Of a DNA stretch of 64,000 nt, positions 52,942 to 61,491 are shown one piece after another; positions within the stretch are counted from its first letter, which is position 1; the number at the start of each line of letters is the position of its first letter. The DNA is from Caldilinea sp. CFX5 (GTDB lineage Bacteria > Chloroflexota > Anaerolineae > Caldilineales > Caldilineaceae), in contig QWII01000017.1 of NCBI GenBank assembly GCA_021405325.1, positions 79,590 to 143,589 on the forward strand. The letters run 5' to 3'. The position numbers were made by a program, and so were the translations under genes. A model generated the notes under the pieces. The model did no database searches. It worked only from the letters and a program-made list of their open reading frames with translations, and had not been told where the DNA came from.

Positions 52942-53883
52942 ATGACCCGTTACATCCTCGGTCGCCTGCTCGGCATGGTAGGGGTGTTGCTGGGGGTGTC
53001 GATCTTGATCTTTCTCTTGATCCACTTTATCCCTGGCGGCCCCTTTGATAGCATTTCGTCGGACAAGAATGAGAAGCCGATCCCGGAGCATATTCGAGCG
53101 GCGCTGTTAGCGAAATATGGACTGGATCAGCCGATCTATGTGCAATATTTGCGCTACATGGGCAACGCGCTGCGCGGGGACTTTGGCATTTCGTTTCATA
53201 CCGGGGAAAATGTCGCCAACTTTATTGCCCGCACCTGGCCGATCACGGTGCAACTGGGGTTGATGGCGCTGGTAATCAGTTGGCCGGTGGGGATTTTGTT
53301 GGGGCTGTTTGCGGCGTTGCGGCCCAACAGTTGGGTCGATTATGTCACCTCGCTCTTTGTCGTCACCACCTTTGTCACGCCGGTCTTTGTGATGGCGATT
53401 GTGGCGATTATCATCTTTGCCGTCGAACTCCGCTGGTTGCCGTCCGGTGGTTGGGGGACGCCGAAACATTGGATCATGCCGGTGGGCATCTACGCCATCA
53501 CCGGGATCGGCGGGCTGGCGCGCTGGGTGCGTTCGGGGATGGTGGAAGCCTTACGCGCTGACCACATCCGCACTGCCCGCGCAAAAGGGTTGACCGAACG
53601 GACTGTGGTCATGCGTCATGCCTTTAAGAATGCGTCGATGCCGCTGATTACCGTGTTGACGCCGGCGCTGGTCAATGTGTTACTTGGCTCCTTTTTCATC
53701 GAGATGATCTTCCGCATCCCCGGCATGGGCGGGGCGACGACAACGGCAATCTACAACCGGGACTACCCGGTGATCATGGCGATGATTCTGCTCTGGACCT
53801 TTGCCATCACCATCGCCTATTTAGTCACCGACCTGCTCTATGCCTGGGTTGATCCACGGGTGCGCTTGGGAGGGAAAGCATGA
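52942..53883 (+). CDS. Oligopeptide ABC transporter permease (DppB type)
   Basis: 313 residues from the ATG at 52942 with GGAGG upstream; the longer frame to 52900 encodes repeat words. Six helices; the EAA loop reads EALRADHIRTARAKGLTERTVVMRHAFKNA. It overlaps the next permease by four bases. Confidence 0.92.
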   Translation: MTRYILGRLLGMVGVLLGVSILIFLLIHFIPGGPFDSISSDKNEKPIPEHIRAALLAKYGLDQPIYVQYLRYMGNALRGDFGISFHTGENVANFIARTWPITVQLGLMALVISWPVGILLGLFAALRPNSWVDYVTSLFVVTTFVTPVFVMAIVAIIIFAVELRWLPSGGWGTPKHWIMPVGIYAITGIGGLARWVRSGMVEALRADHIRTARAKGLTERTVVMRHAFKNASMPLITVLTPALVNVLLGSFFIEMIFRIPGMGGATTTAIYNRDYPVIMAMILLWTFAITIAYLVTDLLYAWVDPRVRLGGKA

Positions 53884-54791
53884 CGGCTTCAACCAAAACG
53901 TTGCAACACCCCGGTCGCGCCCCGGTCGATCAGCCGTTGACTCTGCGGCAGCGCAATCTGTGGAGCGATGCCCTGCGCCGTTTTGCCCGTAATCGCCTTT
54001 CGATGATCGCCGCCTTTTTTGTGCTACTCTTGGTCGGCATGGCGCTCTTTGCGAACCTCTTAGCGCCGGAAGGGTACGATCATCAGGTTTACGATCAGGC
54101 GTGGCAATATCCCTCATGGGAACATCCGCTAGGCACCGATCCCTATGGCCGTGAGTTGTTGACCCGCATTATCTATGGGGCGCGTGTCTCGCTGGCGATT
54201 GGCTTTATTGCGAACTTTATCGCCCTCTTGATCGGCCTGCCCTTTGGCGCAACGGCAGCCTGGTTCGGCGGCGCGACCGACTACCTCTTTATGCGCTTTA
54301 TCGAGATTGTCAACGCCATCCCCGATCTTCTGTTGGGCATCCTGATTGTGACGGTGTTGGGGCCGGGCTTTCAAAATGTCCTCTTTGTCTTTATCTTCAC
54401 TGGCTGGATGGGAACGGCACGGCTGGTCCGCGGTCAATTGCTCTCCTTGCGCGAGCGTGACTATGTGCTGGCCGCCCGCTGTATTGGCGCTTCGGATTGG
54501 CAAATTATTCGGCGTCACCTGCTGCCAAACACCTTGACACCGCTCATCCTCGGTGTTACGATGGGGATTCCCGCTGCCATTTTAGGGGAATCAGGCTTGA
54601 GCTTTCTGGGCATTGGCGTGCAAGCGCCCATGCCCAGTTGGGGACGGATGCTCAACGACTATCTGTCGGCGCTGCAAACCCACTGGTATCTCGCCTTCTT
54701 CCCCGGTCTGATGATCGCTATCACCATGTATGCCTTCACCCTCATGGGCGACGGCTTGCAAGATGCGCTCGACCCGATGGCGGGAAAGTAA
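53880..54791 (+). CDS. Oligopeptide ABC transporter permease (DppC type)
   Basis: 303 residues with six helices. HPLGTDPYGRELLTRIIYGARVSL is the DppC-family signature and YVLAARCIGASDWQIIRRHLLPN the EAA loop. ATGA overlap with the DppB-type gene. No ATPase genes follow: the next gene is an FMN oxidase. The importer must borrow ATPases, possibly those at 26806-28983. Confidence 0.92.
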   Translation: MTASTKTLQHPGRAPVDQPLTLRQRNLWSDALRRFARNRLSMIAAFFVLLLVGMALFANLLAPEGYDHQVYDQAWQYPSWEHPLGTDPYGRELLTRIIYGARVSLAIGFIANFIALLIGLPFGATAAWFGGATDYLFMRFIEIVNAIPDLLLGILIVTVLGPGFQNVLFVFIFTGWMGTARLVRGQLLSLRERDYVLAARCIGASDWQIIRRHLLPNTLTPLILGVTMGIPAAILGESGLSFLGIGVQAPMPSWGRMLNDYLSALQTHWYLAFFPGLMIAITMYAFTLMGDGLQDALDPMAGK

Positions 54792-54802
54792 AAAACTGAC
54801 AG

Positions 54803-54859
54803 GGTGACAAGGTGTCCCGGTGGCTTCGACAGGCTCAGCCACCGGGACACCTTGTCACC
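54803..54859. repeat. Hairpin with TCGACAGGCTC loop, 23-bp arms
   Basis: Perfect arms 54803-54825 and 54837-54859 of words GGTGACAAGG and GTCCCGGTGG, closed by TCGACAGGCTC. The 23765 hairpin has the same loop with one base different and an unrelated but fully paired stem. Confidence 0.92.
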
Positions 54860-54922
54860 TTGTCACCTTGTCAGAAACTCTATCAGCCAGCTCATACGAA
54901 ATACGAAAGGTTTGGAAGCAGG

Positions 54923-56098
54923 ATGAATCCCGACAAACAGTACCCTTGTGTGGCGGATATGGAGGCTGCCGCCCAGCGCCGGATCCCGAAGTTTATGCGT
55001 GAATATCTCTTTGGCGGGTTGGGGGGCGGCGTCTCGGTACAAAAGAACCGGCAGGCGCTCAACAAAGTGGAGTTCATGCCCCGTTATCTGGCCGATGGCA
55101 GCAAGCCGGAAATTCACACCCAACTCTTTGGCCGCTCCTATGACGCGCCTTTTGGCGTCGCGCCGGTTGGGCTGTCCGGCCTGATCTGGTCTAATGCTGA
55201 AAAGATTTTGGCCGCCGCCGCCAAGAAGCACAACATTCCCTATACCCTAAGCACGGTTTCTACGGCGCGCCTGGAGGATATTCGCGAAATCGCCGGGGAG
55301 AATGCCTGGTTTCAACTCTATACGCCCAAAGAGCCGGATGTGCTGAAAGACCTGCTGGGGCGCTGTATTACCTCTGGCTATGACATGCTGCTGCTGACCG
55401 TCGATGTTCCCTATGAGACGCGCCGGGAGCATGACATTCGCAACGGGGTGTCGGTGCCGCCTAATTTTGATCTCCAGACCCTCAGCCAAATGGTCACGCA
55501 TCCCAACTGGGCGTTGCGCATGTTACGGTCGGGGGTGCCGGAGTTTGTCAACCTCAAGCCTTACTTTGCCACGGGGCAGGGGTTGGCGCATGTCGGCAAG
55601 TCGATCACGGCTTCCACGCACTTTATTCGTGAGCGCATGGGCGGCTATATTTCGCAGCAACGCTTTGAGCAGATTCGCAGCCTGTGGCCGGGCAAGTTGC
55701 TGGTCAAAGGCGTGATGGAGCCAAACGAAGCCAAAGCCTATATGGCCTTGGGGGCTGATGGGTTGGTCGTCTCCAATCATGGTGGCCGACAACTCGATGC
55801 TGCGCCGGCCACGGCTACGGTGCTGCCGGCCATCCGCGCGGCGGTCGGGCCGACGGTGCCGTTGCTGGTCGATAGCGGTGTGCGCACCGGCTTGGACATT
55901 GCCCGTATGTTAGCCCTGGGCGCTGACTTTGTGATCATGGGGCGGCCCTTCCTCTACGCGCTGGCGGCGCTCGATCAACAGGGTGGCGACCATGTGATGA
56001 AGATCCTCAAGGCCGAGTTACGGTGTGCGATGGGGCAGATTGGGTGCGCTAGTTTGAAGGATCTCCCGTCGTTTCTGGCGTGCAAGGGGCAGAAGTAA
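54923..56098 (+). CDS. FMN-dependent alpha-hydroxy-acid oxidizing protein
   Basis: 391 residues from the ATG at 54923 (GGAAGCAGG upstream); earlier in-frame codons are repeat-derived. TIM barrel of the L-lactate oxidase/lactate 2-monooxygenase family: FGVAPVGLSGLIW, the active-site SNHGGRQLD with catalytic histidine, and DSGVRTGLDIARMLALGADFVIMGRPF for FMN phosphate. It oxidises a 2-hydroxy acid to the 2-oxo acid. Following an importer and a Gfo/Idh/MocA gene, it may act on an imported sugar acid. Confidence 0.9.
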   Translation: MNPDKQYPCVADMEAAAQRRIPKFMREYLFGGLGGGVSVQKNRQALNKVEFMPRYLADGSKPEIHTQLFGRSYDAPFGVAPVGLSGLIWSNAEKILAAAAKKHNIPYTLSTVSTARLEDIREIAGENAWFQLYTPKEPDVLKDLLGRCITSGYDMLLLTVDVPYETRREHDIRNGVSVPPNFDLQTLSQMVTHPNWALRMLRSGVPEFVNLKPYFATGQGLAHVGKSITASTHFIRERMGGYISQQRFEQIRSLWPGKLLVKGVMEPNEAKAYMALGADGLVVSNHGGRQLDAAPATATVLPAIRAAVGPTVPLLVDSGVRTGLDIARMLALGADFVIMGRPFLYALAALDQQGGDHVMKILKAELRCAMGQIGCASLKDLPSFLACKGQK

Positions 56099-56109
56099 GA
56101 GCATGACCT

Positions 56110-56709
56110 ATGACCAAATCAGAGACAATTCGGCAAAAGCTTGCGCAATTGAAAAAGAAGGACACGACTTTCCAAATATTTGGCGCATCGACGCACAAAT
56201 ATCGCCTTGCGCCGCCAGTTCCCGAAAAACAAATTCGCGCTTTTGAGAAGGCCCATCAAATTTCCTTGCCAACCGAGTATCGGGCCTTTTTGCTGGAAAT
56301 TGGCAGTGGTGGCGCTGGGCCGTATTACGGGTTGACAGCCTTTGCCGAGTGTCTTGGTCACGCACATCGCGATGACCCATTTTCTTTACAAACGGCATTT
56401 CCGTATACAAACTATTGGAATGTCGAAAACGACGATAGCGCATTAACACCGGATGAGTATCGTGTTTACAAAGCAGAATACTTTCATAACAAACACATTG
56501 CCGGGTCAATTTTCGTTTGTCATGAAGGCTGCGGCTATAACACGTTACTCATCGTGTCCGGCACAGAGCGCGGAACTATTTGGCAGGATGGCAGAGTGAG
56601 CGATGGTGGTATCTACCCGCTCTCCGCTTATCATCCACCCTCTACTCAGCGTTTTGCCCCCATGTATCAATCCCAAGCGTCAGGTTTTATGGAAAGTACA
56701 AATTGCTAA
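56110..56709 (+). CDS. SMI1/KNR4-family protein
   Basis: 199 residues. IRAFEKAHQISLPTEYRAFLLEIGSGGAGPYYGL is the SMI1/KNR4 (SUKH) signature. Bacterial members are often immunity proteins against polymorphic toxins, but no toxin gene is adjacent, and stand-alone members of unknown role are common. Its stop overlaps the start of the aminotransferase (TAATG). Confidence 0.85.
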   Translation: MTKSETIRQKLAQLKKKDTTFQIFGASTHKYRLAPPVPEKQIRAFEKAHQISLPTEYRAFLLEIGSGGAGPYYGLTAFAECLGHAHRDDPFSLQTAFPYTNYWNVENDDSALTPDEYRVYKAEYFHNKHIAGSIFVCHEGCGYNTLLIVSGTERGTIWQDGRVSDGGIYPLSAYHPPSTQRFAPMYQSQASGFMESTNC

Positions 56710-57899
56710 TGGCACAATTCCCATCACCGCCACTCCATACCATCGCCCAATTGCGTGACGACCTACCGCTGACGAGCGAAGTGGTCTATCTGCAAAGCGG
56801 CTCCTACACCCCGATTCCGCAAGTCACGCAGGCTTGGATGAATGAGATGTTGCAATTGGAGAATGCGGTGGTGTTGGGTCTGGCCGGGAAAGGGGCCGCT
56901 GCTGACTTTTATGACCTGACCGAGCTGGCCCGACAAACCCTCGCCGCGTTCTTGGGGGTGAGCGCAGAAGAAGTCGCGTGGAGTCAGAACACGACATCCG
57001 CCACCCGGCTGGCGATCCAGAGCCTGACCTGGCAAGCCGGCGACAAGCTGGCGCTGAGTGATATAGAACATACCAGCACCTTTGCCCTGGCCCAAGCAAT
57101 GACACAACAACGGGGCGTGGTAACAACCGTGATTCCTTCCGGCGACGGGCCAACCTACACACCGGAATTCTTTCTAGCGCAACTGGATCGCCACCTGACG
57201 CCAGACCACAAATTGTTGGTGCTTTGCCATGTCGCCAACACCGATGGGCGGCGATTGCCGGTCAAAGCGGCGGTGCAACTGGCGCGTGAACGTGGGGTCA
57301 AAACGTTGATTGATGGGGCGCAGGCGGTGGGGGTCTTTCCGGTGGATGCCGGGGAGATCGACGCTGATTTCTACACCGGTTCGCTCCACAAGTGGTTAAT
57401 GGGACCGGCGGGGCTTGGCTTCCTGGTGGTCAACCGCACCCATTTGCCCGATTTCAACCCCTACTGGCTACCATTGACAACCGACAAACCAATCACCGCC
57501 GCCAGCCGGGGTGAGGTTGGCACGCCAAACTACACCTTGCGGCTAGGAGCTGGGTATGCATTGACGTTGTTGCAGCAGATCGGTTTGTCCCACATCGAAC
57601 ACCAAATGGCGGCGCTCACAGCACAACTACGCACAGGGTTACACAACCTCCCTGGCGTCCACAATGCCGGGCCGGAGCCGTGGTCATTATCATCGAGCTT
57701 GACTACTTTGCAGTTAGCTGGTGGTTCGCTGACTCAGTGTCAACAACTGGTGACGCTACTGCGCAAACGCTATCGCATCATCACCAAAGTGCGCCCGGAG
57801 GTCTGTGGTGTGCGGATTTCGTTGGCAGCGTTTAACACTGCTGCAGAAGTTGACCAGTTACTGACTGCCCTGGCGGAGACGCTGCCGCATCTAGCATAA
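56709..57899 (+). CDS. Class V aminotransferase (cysteine desulfurase/isopenicillin-epimerase-like)
   Basis: 396 residues from the ATG at 56709, which overlaps the preceding stop (TAATG); a longer frame to 56580 runs inside the SMI1 gene. EEVAWSQNTTSATRLAIQ, IEHTS, VLCHVANTDGRRLPV, LIDGAQAVGVFPVD and TGSLHKWLMGPAGLGFL give the PLP site with the lysine in SLHKW. This subgroup includes desulfurases, kynureninases and epimerases; which one is not decidable by eye. Confidence 0.88.
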   Translation: MAQFPSPPLHTIAQLRDDLPLTSEVVYLQSGSYTPIPQVTQAWMNEMLQLENAVVLGLAGKGAAADFYDLTELARQTLAAFLGVSAEEVAWSQNTTSATRLAIQSLTWQAGDKLALSDIEHTSTFALAQAMTQQRGVVTTVIPSGDGPTYTPEFFLAQLDRHLTPDHKLLVLCHVANTDGRRLPVKAAVQLARERGVKTLIDGAQAVGVFPVDAGEIDADFYTGSLHKWLMGPAGLGFLVVNRTHLPDFNPYWLPLTTDKPITAASRGEVGTPNYTLRLGAGYALTLLQQIGLSHIEHQMAALTAQLRTGLHNLPGVHNAGPEPWSLSSSLTTLQLAGGSLTQCQQLVTLLRKRYRIITKVRPEVCGVRISLAAFNTAAEVDQLLTALAETLPHLA

Positions 57900-57900
57900 G

Positions 57901-58160
57901 GTAACGCCAAACACTACAACGGATTCAGAAAGCAGCGGATTTCCTGGCAGCTTACGGAAACAGATGGAACAGAGCGCATTAAAAACATTGGCTCATCTAC
58001 GGAAAGTGTGAACACCTGTCAGGTTTTGGAAACCTGACAGGTGTGGCGGGTCGAAACCTCACACTTTCTGTAGATGAGCGAAAAACATTTTCTTTATAGC
58101 AATGCCGTCCTGCTATGAAAATCCGCTGCTTTCTGAATCCGTTGTAGTGTTTGGCGTTAC
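57901..58160. mobile_element. Nested palindromic element with 9-bp direct repeat
   Basis: Outer arms 57901-57942 and 58119-58160 are perfect 42-bp inverted repeats that begin GTAACGCCAAACACTACAAC. Inside lies a second palindrome (57991-58011 / 58059-58079, one mismatch), flanked on both sides by AAAAACATT (57981-57989 and 58081-58089). Inside that is a third palindrome (58012-58026 / 58030-58044, ACACCTGTCAGGTTT). The 9-bp direct repeat looks like a target-site duplication for a 91-bp insert. No protein is encoded, so it would be a non-autonomous element. Confidence 0.85.
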
Positions 58161-58179
58161 TTTGATACACTTGCCCCCT

Positions 58180-58208
58180 AAACTCAGGCGTCCCTATGGG
58201 ACGGGTTC
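58180..58208. repeat. Dyad GTCCCNATGGGAC, copy 2
   Basis: 29 bases matching 9455-9483 at 25 positions, centred on GTCCCTATGGGAC (58190-58202). It lies between the nested palindrome and the stop of the dioxygenase gene, on the 3' side of that gene. Confidence 0.6.
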
Positions 58209-58211
58209 TGT

Positions 58212-59060
58212 TTACATGGCCGATGGTCTTTCTTTGACCGGAATTAGCTCACCAGCGGGGCGGGGGTGGTTGGCCCAGTGACCGGAGGGTTCGCTGCCAC
58301 GACAGACAATGGAGTGGACATTCCAGCCGTTGTAGGCCCGCACATCGGCGGAGAGGAAGCGCAGGGCCAACCCACAACGGCGGCGGTTGGAATTGTTCGG
58401 TTCGGAGCCATGCAACACCCAATCGCTATGGAGCGACATCTGGCCGGCCTTCAGTTCAATCGTCACCGGCGGGTCGCCATATTGCTCCGGGTTGTGAACC
58501 GTCTGGTTGAGGACATTCTGCTCTTCGGCGCTACTCTTTTCAAAAGCCACCTGCGCCCGTAAATGGGAACCGGGGATCACCTGCATGGCCCCGTTTGCCA
58601 CGTCCGCATCATCAAGCGCCAGCCAGGCCGAGGCCACCTTGGAGACCGACAAGGGCCAATACGAGGCGTCCTGGTGCCAGCTTACGCGCTTGCCGTCACC
58701 CGGCAGCTTGGCAAAAAAGTGGCTATGGCGTAGAATCAACGTCTCCCCCAAGAGATCCTGCACATAGTCGAGGATACGGCTGTGCGTCACCAAATCCCAG
58801 ACACCGGCGCAATATTTGTGCCAGTTGGTGATCTCATAGCTGTTCCAGCCGGCGGCCAACGCCTTGGGCAGCAGGTCATCAAAGTAGGCGCGGTAGCCGG
58901 CAATTTCATCGGCGCTAAAGACTTCAAGGGGGAAGATGTAGCCTTTGGTGTTATAGTGGTCGATCTGCTGGCGGGTCAACAATCGGGGGTTTTCGACCCC
59001 TAGCGGGAAAAATTGACGCACACGGTGAAGTTCGGGAAAGGCGTCAGTGATCATAGTCAT
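58212..59060 (-). CDS. Phytanoyl-CoA dioxygenase (PhyH) family protein
   Basis: 282 residues from the ATG at 59060 (AGAGGAA upstream); the longer frame has no such site. Iron ligands are likely in WHQDASYWPLS (HxD) and in HGSEPNNSNRRRCGLALRF with the 2-oxoglutarate-binding arginine. YNTKGYIFPLEVFSADEIAGY is the usual N-terminal PhyH helix. It is distinct in sequence from the PhyH gene at 10134. Probable 2-oxoglutarate-dependent hydroxylase of unknown substrate. Confidence 0.88.
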   Translation of the reverse strand: MTMITDAFPELHRVRQFFPLGVENPRLLTRQQIDHYNTKGYIFPLEVFSADEIAGYRAYFDDLLPKALAAGWNSYEITNWHKYCAGVWDLVTHSRILDYVQDLLGETLILRHSHFFAKLPGDGKRVSWHQDASYWPLSVSKVASAWLALDDADVANGAMQVIPGSHLRAQVAFEKSSAEEQNVLNQTVHNPEQYGDPPVTIELKAGQMSLHSDWVLHGSEPNNSNRRRCGLALRFLSADVRAYNGWNVHSIVCRGSEPSGHWANHPRPAGELIPVKERPSAM

Positions 59061-59199
59061 TTGTGGTTCCTCTAGACTTTGATGCAGCAATTTCGGTGAT
59101 GCGGCGCCGCAAGGCTGTTGATGGGAAATTACCAGTTGGTTTCTGATCCTACGTCGAAAATGGCTAGAATGCAAGTGCAACCCAAACGGCAATGAACCG

Positions 59200-59595
59200 T
59201 TACCAAAGCGTAGTCACCGCGCCACTGCTTTGCAGGTTAAGATCGGCGGTGACCAATACGGCTTTTTCGGCAAGCGCTGTCGCAACAATCAGACGATCCG
59301 CTGGGTCTTTATTCACCAAGCCCGGTAATTGCACTGCCCATGTTGCAATCAAGGGCGAAATGGGAACAACACGAAGCTTATTGGCTTGTAACAAAAGCGT
59401 AATAAACGATTGACAGTCTGTGTTGATTTGAATGCGGCCCTTTTGGATGAGCATCGCAATTTCCCAGAGCGAAATATCGGCGATAAGCATGCCAGCTTGC
59501 CCGTTGGCATGGGCTATGGCCTGTTGCGCCGGTATGGAAAGCCGATTGGGGGTGAGGGCATCCCAAATGATGACGTGGGTATCAAGCAGGATCAT
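59200..59595 (-). CDS. PIN-domain toxin (VapC-like RNase)
   Basis: 131 residues. LLDTHVIIWDAL supplies the first catalytic aspartate, DISLWEIAMLIQKGRI the second acid, and DPADRLIVATAL the third. This is the PIN subtype usually paired with Phd/YefM antitoxins. It overlaps its antitoxin by four bases and is expected to cut RNA. Confidence 0.9.
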   Translation of the reverse strand: MILLDTHVIIWDALTPNRLSIPAQQAIAHANGQAGMLIADISLWEIAMLIQKGRIQINTDCQSFITLLLQANKLRVVPISPLIATWAVQLPGLVNKDPADRLIVATALAEKAVLVTADLNLQSSGAVTTLW

Positions 59596-59822
59596 TTGTT
59601 GGCATCCCAGCTTTCATCAAGCGGTGAAAGAATATCTCCCACAATGGCGCTCTGGCGCAATTCCTCCAACTGTTGACGCGCCGCCAACTGGGCATAATTA
59701 GGTGGCACCAATTTGGCTACTTCCGTTTCACGCACAAAGAGGCTAATAATTTCACCATTCTGCACCCGTTGCAAAATAGCATTCATATTTGCGCGAAATT
59801 CGCTAATACCGATGGCAATCAT
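59592..59822 (-). CDS. Phd/YefM-type antitoxin
   Basis: 76 residues. IGISEFRANMNAILQRVQNGE is the N-terminal DNA-binding fold of Phd/YefM antitoxins, followed by LFVRETEVAKLVPP and an open tail that would wrap the PIN toxin. It precedes the toxin with an ATGA overlap. Upstream are TTGTACAAC repeats that may be its autoregulatory operator. Confidence 0.88.
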   Translation of the reverse strand: MIAIGISEFRANMNAILQRVQNGEIISLFVRETEVAKLVPPNYAQLAARQQLEELRQSAIVGDILSPLDESWDANK

Positions 59823-59849
59823 AAGTTTACTCCTAGTTTGTCCGCCACC

Positions 59850-59905
59850 ATCACGTTAGCAATCACGTTAGCAATCACGTTAGCAATCACGTTAGCAATC
59901 ACGTA
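59850..59905. repeat. 12-bp tandem repeat, 4.7 copies
   Basis: ATCACGTTAGCA is repeated exactly four times plus a partial copy. It lies in the divergent region between the antitoxin and the PfkB kinase. Copy number is likely to vary between strains. Confidence 0.95.
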
Positions 59906-59907
59906 TC

Positions 59908-59940
59908 GTACAATTTAATTGTACAACACCATTGTACAAC
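59908..59940. promoter_or_regulatory. Candidate antitoxin operator
   Basis: A perfect 17-bp palindrome GTACAATTTAATTGTAC (59908-59924) overlaps two direct TTGTACAAC sites (59919-59927 and 59932-59940). This arrangement fits an autoregulatory site for the Phd-type antitoxin, or a control site for the PfkB gene on the other strand. Confidence 0.5.
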
Positions 59941-60045
59941 AACCTTATACCGATACAAAATGGCGCAAAACCCTGGCGGGTGTGCTTTGCTGGTTGAGCC
60001 ATTACATCGGTTAAAAGCAAGATAAAAAGGTAAAGGTAAAAAGTC

Positions 60046-60963
60046 ATGCAGCACCCCACAAATTTTTCTGCGCTTGCCGTCGATGTTCTCTGCGCCGGCT
60101 TTGCCTGCCATGATCTGGTCTTTGATGTCCCTGCCCATCCTGGCCCTGATGAAAAAACACGGGCCACGGCGCTGCTCAACTGTGGCGGCGGGTTGGCCTC
60201 GAATGGGGCAGTGACGGCGGCGCGGCTGGGTTGCCGGACGGCCTTTGTGGGCTATATTGGCGCAGATGTCTACGGCGATCTTCACCTTGCCGAGTTTCAT
60301 GCTGACGGCGTTGTCACCGACTGGGTTGTGCGTGGGGCGGAACCGACGCCACTGTCGGCGATTATTGTCAAACCCGATGGCGCACGCACGATTGTCAGTT
60401 ATCGCAGCAACAGTGAAGGCGCTTGCACTGGTCAGTTTGATCTAACCCAGTTGCGTACCAAGAGCATCCTCATCGACGGCCACCAGTTTGAACTGGCTAA
60501 AGAGTTGACGCAATATGCCCGCACCAATCACGTTCCCATCGTCATCGACGCTGACGCCCTCCGTCCGCAAACTGCTGAGTTGGTCGCTTTGGTCGATTAC
60601 GTTGTGGCCTCAGAACGCTTTGCGTTGGAATACAGCGGGCAAACGAGCGCTGAAGCCGGGCTGGCCAAGCTGGCGGCAGTCGCCGCCAATGTCGTCGTCA
60701 CCCTGGGCGAACGTGGCTTAATCTGGCAACGCGGGGATGTGCGCGGACAATTGCCAGCCTTTCCGATCAATGCTGTTGACACTACCGGTGCGGGCGATGC
60801 CTTTCATGGCGCTTTTGCCGCCGGGTTGGCCCAGGGCATGGGGTGGGATGAATTGTTGCGCTATGCCAGCGCCGTGGGCGCGCTCTGCTGCACCAAAGTT
60901 GGTGGGCGTGTAGGGATTCCGACAGCGCAAGAGGTGCAGACATTTTTAGCCGCCCACCCGTAG
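60046..60963 (+). CDS. PfkB-family carbohydrate kinase
   Basis: 305 residues. The N-terminal GGGLASNGAVTAARLG and the C-terminal DTTGAGDAFHGAFAAGL (with the catalytic aspartate) are the two PfkB signatures; an ATP-site VTLGERGLIW precedes the second. It phosphorylates a sugar, possibly one related to the aldolase at 62262. No regulator or transporter is adjacent. Confidence 0.92.
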   Translation: MQHPTNFSALAVDVLCAGFACHDLVFDVPAHPGPDEKTRATALLNCGGGLASNGAVTAARLGCRTAFVGYIGADVYGDLHLAEFHADGVVTDWVVRGAEPTPLSAIIVKPDGARTIVSYRSNSEGACTGQFDLTQLRTKSILIDGHQFELAKELTQYARTNHVPIVIDADALRPQTAELVALVDYVVASERFALEYSGQTSAEAGLAKLAAVAANVVVTLGERGLIWQRGDVRGQLPAFPINAVDTTGAGDAFHGAFAAGLAQGMGWDELLRYASAVGALCCTKVGGRVGIPTAQEVQTFLAAHP

Positions 60964-60996
60964 CACCGCCGTAGCAATTACCCTTGGTTGTTGCCG

Positions 60997-61371
60997 TTAC
61001 ACAATCTCGATGACAACACTGGTACGCTTTCGTTGCGTGATGCTCAGGTAAATATTGAAGAGGCGATAGATCAGCCCATATTTGGCGGCGAGGCGTTTAC
61101 CCTGTTGGGTCACGGCGGCAGCATCGGTCAGCACACAGGCCGTCGCCGCCACCCACTCGCCCTCCACCTTGCCGCGCATATCACTTTTCGCTACCCGGAC
61201 CTGGCTGTTATTGCGAATCCGTTTCACCTTCCAGCTATCGCCCTCCGTAATAACATAAAGCTTGCCGGCTTCCTGCGTCACCCAAACGGGTGTAGACACA
61301 GCTTGACCATTTTTCTTGTAGGTTTTTAAAGCAATATATTGGGCTGCGCCAAGTTGCGTTAGTGTGTTCAT
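60997..61371 (-). CDS. PPOX-class F420/FMN-binding split-barrel protein
   Basis: 124 residues from the ATG at 61371 (AGGAAG upstream). YIALKTYKKNGQAVSTPVWV and LYVITEGDSWKVKRIRNNSQVRV are typical of the pyridoxamine-5'-phosphate-oxidase-like F420-dependent family. It may reduce a small substrate with F420 or FMN. It converges with the PfkB gene. Confidence 0.82.
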   Translation of the reverse strand: MNTLTQLGAAQYIALKTYKKNGQAVSTPVWVTQEAGKLYVITEGDSWKVKRIRNNSQVRVAKSDMRGKVEGEWVAATACVLTDAAAVTQQGKRLAAKYGLIYRLFNIYLSITQRKRTSVVIEIV

Positions 61372-61491
61372 AGCACTTCCTGTAAGCAAAGTTGTCAACA
61401 GTAACCGGTAATTCGTAATGTTTGCCGATTACATTGGATACCTTAGCACAAATTATTCGCCAAGGGAAAAGTGGCTCAATCAGATTGGCTA

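Noticed and set aside
59850..59905. Possible CRISPR array
   Set aside because: Units are 12 bp and contiguous, with no spacers, so this is a simple tandem repeat. No cas gene is present in the window.
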